Made by a program: the position numbers and the translations under genes
Notes under the pieces: generated by a model
Database searches by the model: none
The model's input: only the letters and a program-made list of their open reading frames with translations
What the model was told of the DNA's origin: nothing
Shown here: one piece after another, positions 12,201 through 24,600 of the stretch
Position numbering within the stretch: the first letter of the stretch is position 1
Layout: every line of letters starts with the position of its first letter
NCBI RefSeq assembly: GCF_000499385.1
Contig: NW_013653541.1
Span: 1-64,000 of the forward strand
DNA: 64,000 nucleotides
Direction: 5' to 3'
Source of the DNA: Eimeria necatrix
Lineage: Eukaryota > Apicomplexa > Conoidasida > Eucoccidiorida > Eimeriidae

Positions 12201-15200
12201 AAAAGCGTGCTAGCTTAAGACAACGTGGCTGCAACAGCAGTTCAATGAGAAAAAACCTCACGAGTGCAGAATTCTGTCGGTTCGGCTGCTTGCGATGCCC
12301 TTAAGCAGCAACAGTTGTTGCTGCTGCCTCTCTTGCACGTCTCTTGCGTGCTTTTGTGCAGCATCCAGCAACGAAGTGCTGCTTTCGAGGTGTCGGCTCT
12401 CAAGCTGGGAGTGCTGCTGCAGCTGTATCCCAGTCTCTTTTTGTTCCAGCCCGCGTCTCTTCTGCTCTTGTTCGTTCCTCCGTATCATGCACTCCACCTT
12501 GTGCAGCTGTTCCTGCTTCTCCTGGAGCCGCTGCTTTATCTGCTGCACTTCCTTGTCGAATTCTGCACTGCATTTTTTTGCCCGGGAATATTGCTTTGTA
12601 GCAACAGTAACTGCTGCCGCCTCGAGCAAATCTTTCTGCCTTTGTTCCTCCGCCCAGTATTGTAGCGAGAGTCGCTGTACCAGTTCCTGGTGCTGCCGAA
12701 AATGCTGCTCTTCCACTAGTCTTGCAGCTTCCTCCACAAGCTTCGAATGCGAAGCCATAGGTTGTTCCTTCTGTTGCTGCTGCAGAAGCGCAACAAGCTG
12801 CAGCTTCTGTTGCAACAGGAGACCCTGCTGCTTCTTCTGCAGCATTCGCTGTATTGTCTCCAAAGTCTTCTGCCTGAGTGCCTCTAACGCACGCAGCACC
12901 TCTTTCCGCCGATGTTGCGTGTCACTGAGCTGCCGCGCTGGTTGCTTTTGTTTCATGTGCAGGCTCCGTAGATGCTTCCGCAGACAGATCAACTGGTGTC
13001 CCAAGTGCTTTCGTTGCTGTTTCAGTCGCCTGCTTTCTTTTTCGCTGTCTTCTGCTTCTACAACAGCGGAATCGCATGCAGGAGACGCGGAATACGGCCG
13101 GGAGTTCGCTGCGAGGGGATGCTGCCTTAAACACTGCAAATGTTTCCGCTCCTCCCGTCGCTCCAGTCCTTCCTTCTGTGGAATTTTCTGGTAGATAAAG
13201 CCTACATGGCTCTCTGCGCTTGTGTTCATGCGCATGCAAAGCTGAGCAATACAGACGCAGGGAGAAAGCAGGGAATGTAGAATTACAGTCTCTTGCAGTC
13301 ACCATCTTGCTGACTACTAGTATGCGCATGTTTTTAAAGCAGATGTTTCGGTGTTTACTCTATCTGCAAGGACTGCATGCAAGCCGAAATTGGAGACCAA
13401 ATCGCCATGGAAGGAAACGAACACAAAGGTGGTTTTACTCCTGCAGGACAAAGAAGAAATCACACTGAGCCCTTAAACTTTAAACCGCTACAATCAGCCC
13501 CCTCTTAGCGTGCAGTCAAAAAAAACCTCCCAATTTTGTGTACGTAGCTCCTACCTGAATCGACGTGTACTATAACGTGGGGCCTCACACTGTATGCCCT
13601 GATCGTTAAGCTGCGAAGCTTTGCAATCCGTGGCTTACTGGTTGAACAGCTTGACTGTGTGCGCCATAACCCACGGCGGCATCGCCAAGTCAAATGAAAA
13701 AACATGGGAAATTCCTTCGAGGGAAGAAAGTCGACAGCAATCAAAAACACAGAAAGTGCCGTTAAAGCCAAGCGTCGTTTCTAAAAGACGCCGTTCAGCC
13801 TGACCAACTCCTGCAGTTGCATCACCCGTGCTCTCTGATGATGATGCTCTAACAGAGCCAGAATGGGCTGCTTCTGCAGAGGCAGTATCGCGGAACAGAG
13901 AGGCCGCCACTTGAATTGTGGCCGCCGTATTCTTCTGTGGATTCCACTCAACTGCGGCACTCTTCGTAGATATTCTTTCTTCTGCTGCTGTAGCACTGAT
14001 GCGGGAAAGCGAAAGCGCCGCCTGCAACGCACCACTGATGTAGTTTTCGGTACGCTGTCCACTTAGCTGAACCCCTAGATATAACTGCTGCAACAGCAGC
14101 AAATCCACGAGCGCTGCAGCACAGAAACGTGACCCAAAAGCCTCAAGTCATAAAACTTAAGCCCTTGGCTAAAAACGTCCTGCCTCGCACTGGTGAGTTT
14201 CACATACACAAATGATTGATGACGGAGATGGAGTAGACGTTCGAGTCCAGCTCTAAGCCAAGTGTGTAAGTACACCCGAAAGCTGCTGCTGCCAGAGAAG
14301 GAACTCCGCTCCCACTAAGCACAACAGCAAAGAACAGTCAAAGCAAAAAAGCAATCAAGCTTGACACAAGCTGGCGTATGTAGAAGAAGTTTTTCGCCCC
14401 AGCAGCGAGTTGCAGCACCGTACGTCCATAGCTCATCCACCCCTCGCCCCCGAAAAGTTAAGATTCGGAGCGACAGAAGTTATACACAATATTTGTGTTG
14501 CGCCACCAGCATCGCGACCCACTGATGCAACTATACCAGTACTGTGAGACGGAATTTAAGACAGCAATGTTACTAGAGCATTGGGCCATAGGTCATAAGG
14601 TGCAGAGCATACCTGCCAATGTCCAGAAAGGTGGAATGCTCATTAAGTCCAAATCGTTGGTTCAAGAGAGAAAACAGTTTGAATAGCGAGGAAACAGAAC
14701 TCTCCCCATACGCACCTATTCGAAAGCAGAGACGCACCAGCATCGGCAGATGCAGCAGTAGCAGTTGTAATAAAGGCAAGAAGAGCAGTAACGGAAAGCC
14801 AACAGCTTCAAACAAGCGGCAAGACTGGAGGGCGAAATGACAGTGAAACCGCGGGACCAGCAGGACACCGTATACAGCTTACCTTCAACGCTCGTGGTAA
14901 TTTTCATAATGGGCTTTTTCTGTAGCAGCTTCACCTCTGCAAGGAAACCATCACGCAACGCCGCAGGCATCCGTGGTATCGATGATCCCCAGTGCGCTAC
15001 TTCTCCCGCTGTCGCTTCTGCTGAGAGCCCAGCTTCTGAGGCACTAGCAGCATCTGCTGACAAGTTAAATGCACACGGCTTCGCCTCATTTGCGTCTGCT
15101 TCTGAGGCGAAAGAAGCGGATGCTGCACCCGGAGCAGCTGCCACTTCCGCTGTGGCCGCTTGGGAAACTGTCACCACCGCCTGTAGTCTCCCTGCTACTG

Positions 15201-15687
15201 CTTCTGCCGCTGCTGAGGATGAGGGCGAAAAGCATGTAGAGACATCAAGTGACATGTCAGATGTCTTCCCGGAGATTGTCTTCGCTGCAGCCGCAGCTGC
15301 TGCTACTGCTGCTACAGTTGCTACTGCGGCTACTGCCGCTGCTGCACGTCCGTGTGTCGCCGCAGCATCTGCATCATGAAATAATGACGACGACTTTGAG
15401 ACAACGCGACCAAAAGAGGCATGCTCTGAAGGGCTGAATGCCATATTTTTCCCGCATTCCACTTTTGGCGTGCGTCCAGCTCTCGCTGTTGCCGCTGCTG
15501 CTGCTGCTGCTGCCGTTGCTGCTGCTGTTGTGTTCCCTTTTGCCTCACGTGCTGCAGCTTTTGGCCATTCAGCTGCTCTCAAAAGCGCATCTATTGCGCT
15601 GTGGTGCCGTTGCTTTTGCAGGTTCTGCCGTGCCGGCTGCTCAGCGCCCGCTGTATTACGGCCTGCTGCATCACACGGGAGAGGCAT
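9299..15687 (-). CDS. Ala/Gln-rich coiled-coil protein of unknown function, five exons
   Basis: I do not recognise the family. On the minus strand the exons are 15687-14883, 14113 to about 13639, 13241-12262, 12126-11160 and 10924-9299. Donors are GTAAGC, GTAAGC, GTGAGG and GTGAGC; codon phase matches exactly at the 14883/14113, 12262/12126 and 11160/10924 joins, which is strong evidence for one gene. The 13639/13241 join is not phase-consistent as drawn, so its border is wrong or an exon is missing. The product is about 1,600 residues. Exon 1 carries poly-Ala tracts; exon 3 is a long Gln/Glu/Lys/Leu coiled coil (about 325 residues); exon 5 is Gln-rich with further helices. No signal peptide or membrane segment is evident. 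A structural or scaffold protein is possible, but this is inference only. Confidence 0.75.
14883..15687 (-). repeat. Poly-Ala coding tract within exon 1 of the coiled-coil gene
   Basis: GCN/GCT repeats at about 15280-15345 and 15485-15535 read as poly-Ala in the minus-strand frame that splices in phase to exon 2. The plus strand carries a shadow frame (14837-15379) that also looks Ala-rich because the CTG/CAG-type triplets are open in several frames. The phase-matched splice at 14883 decides in favour of the minus frame. Such homopolymeric runs are common in Eimeria proteins. Confidence 0.6.
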
Positions 15688-16639
15688 TGCCGCTACCTTG
15701 GGCTGGCTTCAGTTGCTAGTGTTGTCTCTGAAGGCCTGGAGATAGTCGGCTGCTGGTGCTGCGCGCTTTGCCCATGCTGCAGCATTTATTTAGCATTCAC
15801 CACACCACTCACTGTGGAGCTGTGGCGACAGACGCTCGTGCGTCTGCGCAAATGCACACGTCCCTCAAGCCAATCCGCATGACAGAAAAAAAACTGAGAG
15901 GTGATCATAACAATAGTAAAAAGGGGGAGCGATTACCGCTGCGGCTACTGGAGCATTATCGCCGTAGCTGTTCGAACACCTCAAATCCGCACTCGGTGAA
16001 CGAAACAGTGCAGTACTGCTTGATGACACAAGGGACTCTAAAAAACTCAAAAATAGAAAAATAACTCAATTCTAGGACACAGCTTGATGCAACTGGCACG
16101 CGTATACTGCAGGGAGACAACCATGGAGGCAAGTTTGGGGCCCCTTTCTGACCAGAAAGTCGGGTACTGTGCTGCAAATGGGGGGCCCCTGACCACTCCT
16201 GTCACTGCTGTTACTACAATTGGTGGTATCCAGTCAACAAATTACTGCAGTAGATAGTTTGCAAGTCATTACACTGTATATGCACTCCTGTGGTGTTTGT
16301 TCAACCGCGTTGCACCATTGTTGGGAGTGGAGGTGGTCTGTCCCTTCTTAAGGCCTTCAGTATAGTACAGTTTTTTTTTCTGTGTAATCTGTCTTCGCGG
16401 CTCATTCGCTGCTATATTGTTCGACAGAGACTGGCTACGTAGCCAGCTTCCTAGGGTAACAAGAGTTGTGGGGTAAGTTGCGTTGCTTTTCCAGCTTGCC
16501 TGGCCATCGAGTTCGAAATCGCGGGATGCCGTTGCTGACGAGTGCGCGAAAAGCTTGGTTGTGGTATCTGCTCCCCTTGAAACGCGCCTCAAATGGGTCG
16601 AGTTGGTGTCAAGGTGACCCCACCTGCTTGAGAGGAAAA

Positions 16640-16970
16640 GCGACGGGCAAACAGTTTGGATCTGCACCTTTCCAGGGCAGCTGCGCAACTAGCATTAGCA
16701 TATGAAACGAAAGCAGCTGTAAACAAGGCAAGAGGAGTAGAACCAGAAAACCAACAGTTCCACAGAAGCGGTGAACTTCGAAACTGCAGATCCAGAGAGA
16801 CACCATGAGAGAAGGCAAAAATCTGCAGCTTAGCTTGAACGCTGGTGGAAATTTTCATAAAGGTCTTTTTGCGGGCAGCATGACTTCAGCCAGGAAACTA
16901 CTACGCAGTGCTGCATGCATCTGTGGTATAGATAACCTCCAGTGCGCAGCTTCCCTTGTCGCAATATGAT
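16640..16970 (-). pseudogene. Broken partial duplicate of the coiled-coil gene (end of exon 1 plus intron 1)
   Basis: The stretch at about 16829-16960 aligns with 14880-15010, the 3' end of exon 1. The shared peptide core is AHW..SIP.M.AALR..FLAEV.L (minus strand). Similarity continues into the parental intron (about 16690-16829 versus 14720-14880), so this is a DNA-level duplication and not a retrocopy. Two lesions are visible. The GTAAGC donor of the parent (14877-14882) reads CTAAGC here, destroying the splice site. A one-base deletion before the MKI..TSV segment shifts the frame and brings in a stop. It is therefore non-functional as a copy of this exon. Confidence 0.75.
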
Positions 16971-17497
16971 AGACTGAGACTAGATGTGCTTGGATATCCT
17001 CCATTTGTGGCAAATGGTGCTTCGTGAGTTATATTCTACTAGGACTGGAGAAATATACGTTAGATAATGGGACGATGGCGAGCGCATGCCCTCACGAAGA
17101 AGAGAGCACCTTTGCAGGACAGAATGTATCGTCCAACGCTAATTACACTCGTACAGTTGACTTTGCAAAATACATATGGGGAATAGCCAACGGAGGAAGA
17201 CAGTCTTTTAAAGGCTTGCCTAATAACCGAAAGTCGCCTTTTTCAGGCTGCAGAGTCTAATGAGGTGGCAAGATCTCAATTTTAATGGAAATTCAAACGC
17301 CTCACGGCGTTCTCGGGGAGGGCTGAAAGCTGTTTCTGCTGAGTGACGTAGGTGGATGCTTAAAGGGCTTTTGTGTGTGCATCAAGCTTCAAACAGGAAT
17401 CTGCAGGTTACCCTTCAAAACAGCGAAAAGAAGAACGCATGAAACGTAGCCATGCAAAGAGAACTGGCAGTTTCGTGTTTGGATTTAGCGTAAGCCT

Positions 17498-17827
17498 ATG
17501 CATTCCTGTACTGCGCAGGATCAATCTGTACAACTTGCTTTGATTCTCCTGACGTATTGCTTGCTGGTAGCATTTGGGAGCGCGATTAGTTGCGCATTGT
17601 TTCATAAGGTGAAACAATCGCCAGAGCAAACCGAGGCGCCCATGACTGGCACCCCTTTTAAGGAAGCGCTAACACCGGCGCTCAACGAATGCTCAGTGCT
17701 TTCCTTTGGCCAACTGCCAGATGCCTATACATGTTTCCTGATGATGCGGCCACTTGACGCTGGTAGTGCTTTGTTCTCTGCTCTATATCACGCTATCACA
17801 CTGTTACTGCAGGAACAAAGACTTTAA
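17498..17827 (+). CDS. Possible small hydrophobic protein (single open frame, 109 residues)
   Basis: An ATG-initiated frame with a hydrophobic stretch near residues 12-33 (LALILLTYCLLVAFGSAI), consistent with a signal anchor or transmembrane helix, then a hydrophilic part and a second mildly hydrophobic stretch near the C-terminus. No family is recognised and no splice evidence or neighbour supports it. It lies alone between two minus-strand genes. It may be a chance open frame. Confidence 0.2.
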   Translation: MHSCTAQDQSVQLALILLTYCLLVAFGSAISCALFHKVKQSPEQTEAPMTGTPFKEALTPALNECSVLSFGQLPDAYTCFLMMRPLDAGSALFSALYHAITLLLQEQRL

Positions 17828-18690
17828 ATGTCACACATCTGCTTGTGATATACAATCCGTGTTATGGTTCGTACTCGTCCTGAGCTGTTGGGGTAGTCCG
17901 AATTAATTTCGATAACAAACGAGGCACTGCAAAGCAAGGACAACCAATAACAGCTCCTGTGCCTCTGCGTGCCCAACTCAAGGACATTCAAGGCGCAGAG
18001 GTTCTGCGAAGTGCTTAAACGTTCTGGGCCACCCTGATGCGTGCAAGGAGCTTTAAGTAGGCTGGCCCCCCTAGGGGATCTTTTGAATGTGCGTCGTGAC
18101 GACGAAACGCTGGAACCTAGAGAGCCTAAGCAGCATGCATCGGATACGTGCCTACTCCACGGGCATAAAGGTCTGGTGAAGGAAATTTACTCTGAATTCT
18201 AGCGTCTGGTTGTCCTGCGGCAGTAAATCTCTTCACGCCGAAGGTGACCCTCACCTAAGCAAGGCAGGGACTTCGGATTTACAACAGCACCGATAGAAGG
18301 CACACTATGATGACGTTGAACGTGTTACTCCTCGCAATACTCCTTAACTAAACATTAAAATGCAGATAGAAAGGAAACAAGAAATGCCCACGATATGCCG
18401 CAGCACTTGCCTGGTGCCGTATTACTCAGGATAACCGCTGAACTGTTAGAGGGATGTTGAACCGCTCATCCAAATGAAGATGTCAGAGAATGCTGCTGTA
18501 GTATCCGCACATGTTTTAAGCGTAGACGCGAGCTTCCTTTTTGAAAGCAAGCTACAAATTGAAAGTTGCCTCACAAAGCCGGTCGGCAGCAACCAATTTA
18601 GCGATTTTTTTCGAGCTCCAAAGTTATTTCTACACTGCATCCACAGCGGCAAATCGTCCTCTGCAGCAGATGCCTATCATTTCTGCTCTT

Positions 18691-21600
18691 CTATCCACTT
18701 GTGCCTTGCAAGTGAAGTTTTAAAGTGAATACGCGGCAAGCAACACCTGTTTCCGCCGCCCGTGCGTTTTTAATCATCACATCAGCTCCACCACAACCCT
18801 GCTTCGCTTTTGGATAGGACTGCATTTGTTGCAAATCCGGTGAAATCTCAGTCGCAGCATACGCGCGCAATAGGGCGCCACACCACTGAGCACCGCGATT
18901 CACGAAGCCAATATTTGTCTCCAGAAACTCGCTGTGAGGTTCCAGAATAAAACACGAAAGACGATTTTGCAATTCTTGAGTAGCCGACAGCTGGATTAGC
19001 ATATCGTTTTCGCAGTCGTAGGAATGCGATGGTAGCGACGTCGTAAGTGTGCCGCGCGCAGCCTGATTGGTCGACACCGCAAACTGTCAAATAGTTTATG
19101 GCCAAGCAGCAAAAGAGGAGAAGTGCAGGAACTGCTTGTGGATACTACACGGATTTGGGGAATACATTAGCTGCATAGCACTACCCTATTTTAAAAAATA
19201 AGACACAAGTGCAAAGCTTGCCTGGATGTGTCGATGGGTTCAAATGGCAGCTCAGGTGGCAAAGAATCCCGTGATTCATCATTAACACCTCGATTGCTGC
19301 TTCTCGATGGACAGTTTGACATGGCTGGAGACGAGTGAGCAAGCTGGGAGTTAGACCGACGAATGCCACATATATTCGCATCAAACGCACTGTGCACTGT
19401 GAAGATTGTTACTTCGCGGTGAATGACGCGGATGTTTTTCAAGTGTACGAATGCCACGTGCTGGCTGCAACAAAGCACACTACAGCAGACCAGTCATGAA
19501 GCAGCGCAATTGTTCGGCCATAAAGGCAGCTGCGAAAGCCACGCTAGTTCTAAGTGTTGCAGTGCTAAAAGAACTTACTCGCAGCATCGAAGGTCGCTCT
19601 GCTCTTCTCTTTGAAAGGCAGTTTTGAACTCTCTTGAGCAACAAATTTGTCCAGGCAACCCGTTGCTCTCAATGTCATTTCCCACAAGAACGTCAAGACC
19701 CCAAAGGTCATACCGCAAACGCCTACTACCTATCACACCTCCAACGCATGAACCTACGTGGAGGCCGATGCGCATGTTGAGACCTGGGACTTGCATTTCT
19801 TCCCTCACCGCCTCCACATGCTCGAGCATTTGCCTCGCCATGCAGAGCACTCGGTATGCTTCGTCCGTCTCGTGGCGTTCACGCCACGCCCTGCCGTCCC
19901 CTCCGCATGGACCTTCGCATTGTGGGCGCCACGGACAGCTTGCAAATGAATCTGTGTGTCCTCGAGCAGTAGACGCTGCATGGAACGAGTCTAGAGCATC
20001 AGGATTCCTGCCTAGTGGCTCTTGCGAAGGAGTATCAATATGTAAACCAGACACCGCAACATAAGCGTCCCCAATGGTGCATAACTTGTAAAGATTCAAC
20101 GATATGGTGTCCCTGTCGAAACGCGTGAAAAGGCGCTGCGGATGCACAAACAGATCATATTCTAGATTTTGAAGCATATAGCTCATTTGATGTGGCCTGC
20201 CCAACGAGAAATTCCCGACTGTGCTTTTGCCGAGGTGGGCAAGAGCAGCCAGTTATTCTCTCACCTGTAGAAGGGAAAGCACCTGCTCCGCACTGACACT
20301 CCGTGACCATGCAGTGAACCCACATATATCTGCGAACAGAAATGCCAGGGACTCGTGAGAGTAGGCGAGCCTTAGGTTGTCGTTCTGGAATTCAGCAAGC
20401 AGCTCTTTTGGGAGCATATCATTTAGCAACTCCAAGCTGCGCCGTTCCAGTGCGCTCGCCTCCTGATTCACAATGTAAGTCTGCCTGTCGTCATGCTCCT
20501 GCATTTAATAACAACGCAAAAAATGACAAACTATTACATGTTCCTCCTCCCGAGGTTGAACATGCTTCATACGGCGGTGTTTAAAATCATGTGCTTCTAT
20601 GACGTACTCGAACATAGCAAGACATCAGGTTGACAATGAGCAGTAGGCAAACTATTAAGATGCCGCGAAGGCGCTCGGTTGTGGGCTGAGACACGAGCAT
20701 GGCGCTGCTGAAGCTTGCCTGCGTTCGTATTCAGGCACGTAAGCACAAAAATGTTATTGTCCGTGCCACAGTAGCAGCATAATGAGGAGACAAGCCATTC
20801 CCACCCGCAGGCAGGCAACATAGCGACGCGCTGCAGCGGGTCGTGCACTGTGGCCTGTGCGCTATGCAATCGAATTACCGTAATTAAGAGTGCATCCACG
20901 AAAATAATGTGCTGGAACAATAGTCCAGTGTTGTGGTGAATTAAAGTAAGGAAGAAAGAGAGTTCCACGGTGTCAGCTGTATGCCACTCCGACGGCGCTT
21001 TCTTGCTGAGCAGCCACAACAGTGCGAACATTCGAAAACGGTCAGCAAGCACAACCGTTACCTGCATTTTCTAGGATGACTCAATTCTCTGCAAGCTCGT
21101 TGTGTTGAAACAAATTAGAAGATGAGCATGGCTAGACCAACACGCCCAGGTCTGTCCTATTTGTTCGCTCTATTTTGCTGACTCGGTAGCTAATCAGGTT
21201 AGCTCACACATACCCTGGGTCCCTTGCATTTGTCAGTACAAATGCCAATGCGGCAAAGATAAACAGAATGTTCAGCCAAAAAATCAGCCAGCGTATTCCC
21301 ATCCACTGAAAACAAACCCTAAACCAAGCAGCTTTATCATTGAGCTGGGCATAAGAGGAGCCGCCGCACGTATCTCGGCAATGCGCAAGAATATCGGCCG
21401 CCCACAGGACCAGTACAAAACTGCTACTTGTGGTTCTGACTTACAGATAAACTTGCTCTTTGCCTGTAGTGCAGAAGCAACCACAGCAGTAACACTGCAG
21501 AAGCGACGAAAGATCTGGTGCTCCAAACCAGCATCCGTTGAGTTTGAAACAATTCACATGTCGCAGGAGACAAGCGATCCATTGACAAGAATGCGATGGA

Positions 21601-24600
21601 TTCATGCACAAATGCTACCTGCAAAGACACGTACGAAACCTGTCGGGAACGGTGCACGTCGATATAATCCCATAAGGATTATGAGGTGCGCTACCGCTTC
21701 TCCTTCCGTACGACTGATAGGAGTAACTGCATTTCTGGGGACGATGCGCATTCAACTTACCAAAAATATAATTATTGCCTGCTCGATCGCGTTTATGTGA
21801 GCTTTGTTTGAGTAAAAGTTGTGCTTGTAGCTGTCTTCCATGTCACTAGAGCAGAATCGAAGTCGGACCATGTCGGTACGCGCATTCAGTCCAAACGCTC
21901 TTGTTATTCTAGACGACAATTTAGGACGCTTTGCATCATCGTCCACTGCATTTGCAGACTTGCAAAGTGGCTCTTCCAAGTCAGTCCGGCCAGCTCCGCC
22001 TGTACCAGCCCTTCGCCAAGGGCTGTCTGCCGATGACGCAGCACTCCTGCTGCGCTTCCTGCTTGCTCGCTGTTCGTGGCTGCCACTTCGTCGGCGCCGG
22101 CCACTGGAACCAAATTGTACTGGACTGAAGACAGATGCTACTGCGTTTGTGATGCGCTGCAGGCGCTCGGCGCCACGCCACCGTGAACAGCGCTCATTAG
22201 AGAGAGTAGAGCGCCTATCTAGAGGAATTGAAATTCTCGCAAGAGACCCACAATCTGTATTGCATCCGCAGTCGTTCCGCTCTAAGTTATCTGCAGCAGG
22301 TAAGACGCTGCCCAAAGCTCCTAATGAGCTTGATGACTGCTGCCGGGGGCAGCACGGACGGTTCGCCGTCCCATCCACGGAAGACTCGCTGACAACACTA
22401 GTGCTTTGGCACCCCGCGCAATGAGATGGCTCATCCACAACTGGCACCCCTCGAGCTGTTCTCCCTGCTGGACTGGAAGAGCTCGGCTTATCCGGAAGTC
22501 TCTGACATGCTGCCTCTGGATACGCACTGCTTGATCTCGTAATTGTAAGGCTGGGGTCCTGCCAACGGCGACTTCTGTGCCGTCGTGGCCACTGAGCAAC
22601 ACCCTGGAAGTAGGAGGAAACATCTTCACTTTCTTGTGCAAACGACATGCTGCTGCTCCCATAGCGGCCGGCTGGTTCAGGAGCGCGGCAGATGGCCTCT
22701 TCCGAAGGTGTGCGCAGGCCGACCACATGATCTAAAAAGTAAGTCTGCATGCGGCCTGCAAATACAATATGCAGCACGCAAGCAAGACGTGGATTCAGAA
22801 GCATCAGCTTGTACACTTATCATAAGCATGCCACAAAGTCTCAGCACCCCTCAGACACGTTTGTGCCACGTCAGTGTGAAGATATCTTTGAACAGCCAGC
22901 TGCCATCAGTGTTTGCCCAACCGCACCTTTACCCTTGACATCGACCATCTCTTCTCTCCACTTGAACTGCTGGTCATGAGCGACGAATTTATGGGTTGCT
23001 CCACTAATATGAATTCCATCGGCCACGCCTGGAAAATTCACATTGCAGGGAATATAATTGTGACTGATAGATAATGGCGCAGATGCTCAGGCTAAAAAGC
23101 AGAATCCACGGGAGAATAATTTTCTGCGCGATGAAACCCGCAGCTCTTCAAGATATGCTTCATTAATGTCACTTAGTCGGATGCAGCTGTGAGGCCTATG
23201 CTCCTAGTCTGTCAACGGACTCGTGCTCTTCATCCTTGAAGCGGTGTTTACTGTATCTCCGAAAAGAGCGTATTGAGGCTTCCGAAAACCTACAACGCCG
23301 CTGCAGCAAAAACATGAAAGCATACATACGCAACGTTTCAAAGGTGGCACTGAATTTAAAACAGATGCCAGCAACTAATTGCAGCGTCGCATTTGGCTCG
23401 TACGCACCTGATGACGTTCCCACTGTGAATGCCAATCTTCACTCTTACACGACGAGTTTGTCGTTGGCAGCCTCCATCATTAACTGTTTGAAGGATGGCA
23501 TTTTCCCTCGGGCTGCTTTGTTGACTTTGTGTTTCTTCCGGATTCCTGACTGATGACGGCTCGGCTGAATCATACGTAATGTACAAGGTTACCTGGAGCA
23601 TCGCCAAAGCTGTCCTGCAGCGCCAATGCAGACGGAGAAAGCGACCACTTTCAGAGAACTGCAAAAAGCAATGTGTTTCCGCCTGCCAGGAGTCAGTCAA
23701 TAGCTCACTCAACAGCACTAAAGGCCCCTTGCTGGACTTTCAGAAGGTCTCGCTCGCTGAAGGAATCTCTCTCCTCGTCCATTTGTCCACCTGCATCATC
23801 TGCCAAAACTGGATCATTCAGGCCTGAAGATAAATACCCACATGCCGCATAAATAAACAACTCCGACGTCGGTGAAGTTGGCTTATAGGATCAGCTCCGC
23901 AACTCAGAGGGGTGGCTCATCACTTGCTGCTAGGTCACCCTGTCAACCACTACGCCAAACGAACTGAAGCTGTATCAGCACAGACGAGGTATTTTCGCGA
24001 AAACTTCACATTAGCCTTCTGTTCCGTCGCAGCCTTGCCTGCTGCAGCAAGATACGTTTCAAAAACAGTTTCAATCTTCACGAGTTGGAACTGTTCGCTT
24101 AGTTTGTCGAAACACAGGAAGAGGGCATCCAGGAGCTTCACTAGGTCCTGAATGGCCAGGGCACAGTACGCACCTATGGCGGCCCTGGCATATCACCCTG
24201 GGGGTTGCAGACCACTAAAAGTTGTCACGGCTCGCGACAAAGCAAGTGCGAGACAAACACTGCAGTTCGTTTGCAAGCGGCTTCATCACATTACAACTTA
24301 ATATCACAACGCCAACGCTGCACCATATATGGCCAAAGGAGAGACACGCTAACTACCAACCTGCGGCAAGGAAAAGGCACAGACGAGACTGTGAAAATCG
24401 GCGACGTCGCAGAAGAGAACAGACAAAAAAAGTGGTGGCGAACACAAATAATAAGGTATGGCATTTGGCATGTTCATCGGCCTGAAACGCATAAAAAACC
24501 CGAGACCCGGATGCAGCGTATGAGTGGTCAAGAACACGGTGGACTCCTTTGCAATCTTCGAGCACCGGCGTAGTTCTGCTTACGAGAAGCCCGGATAGAG

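Larger units (their letters stand above)
15688..18690. other. Intergenic region with a decayed gene fragment
   Basis: This 3-kb region upstream of the coiled-coil gene and downstream of the guanylate cyclase gene contains one recognisable element, a broken duplicate of the coiled-coil gene's exon 1/intron 1 (about 16640-16970). It also holds one plus-strand open frame at 17498-17827, listed separately at low confidence. The rest shows only short overlapping frames. Confidence 0.5.

Noticed and set aside
12295..13194. 299-codon plus-strand Cys/Ser-rich open frame
   Set aside because: It is antisense to the coiled-coil exon 13241-12262, whose minus frame joins in phase to the next exon at a GTGAGG donor.
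13781..14062. Alternative minus frame of exon 2 of the coiled-coil gene
   Set aside because: It looks protein-like (QLQELVRLN), but the acceptor at 14113 joins exon 1 in phase only with the other frame.
14837..15379. 180-codon plus-strand Ala-rich open frame
   Set aside because: It is antisense to exon 1 of the coiled-coil gene, which ends at a clean GTAAGC donor in the minus frame.
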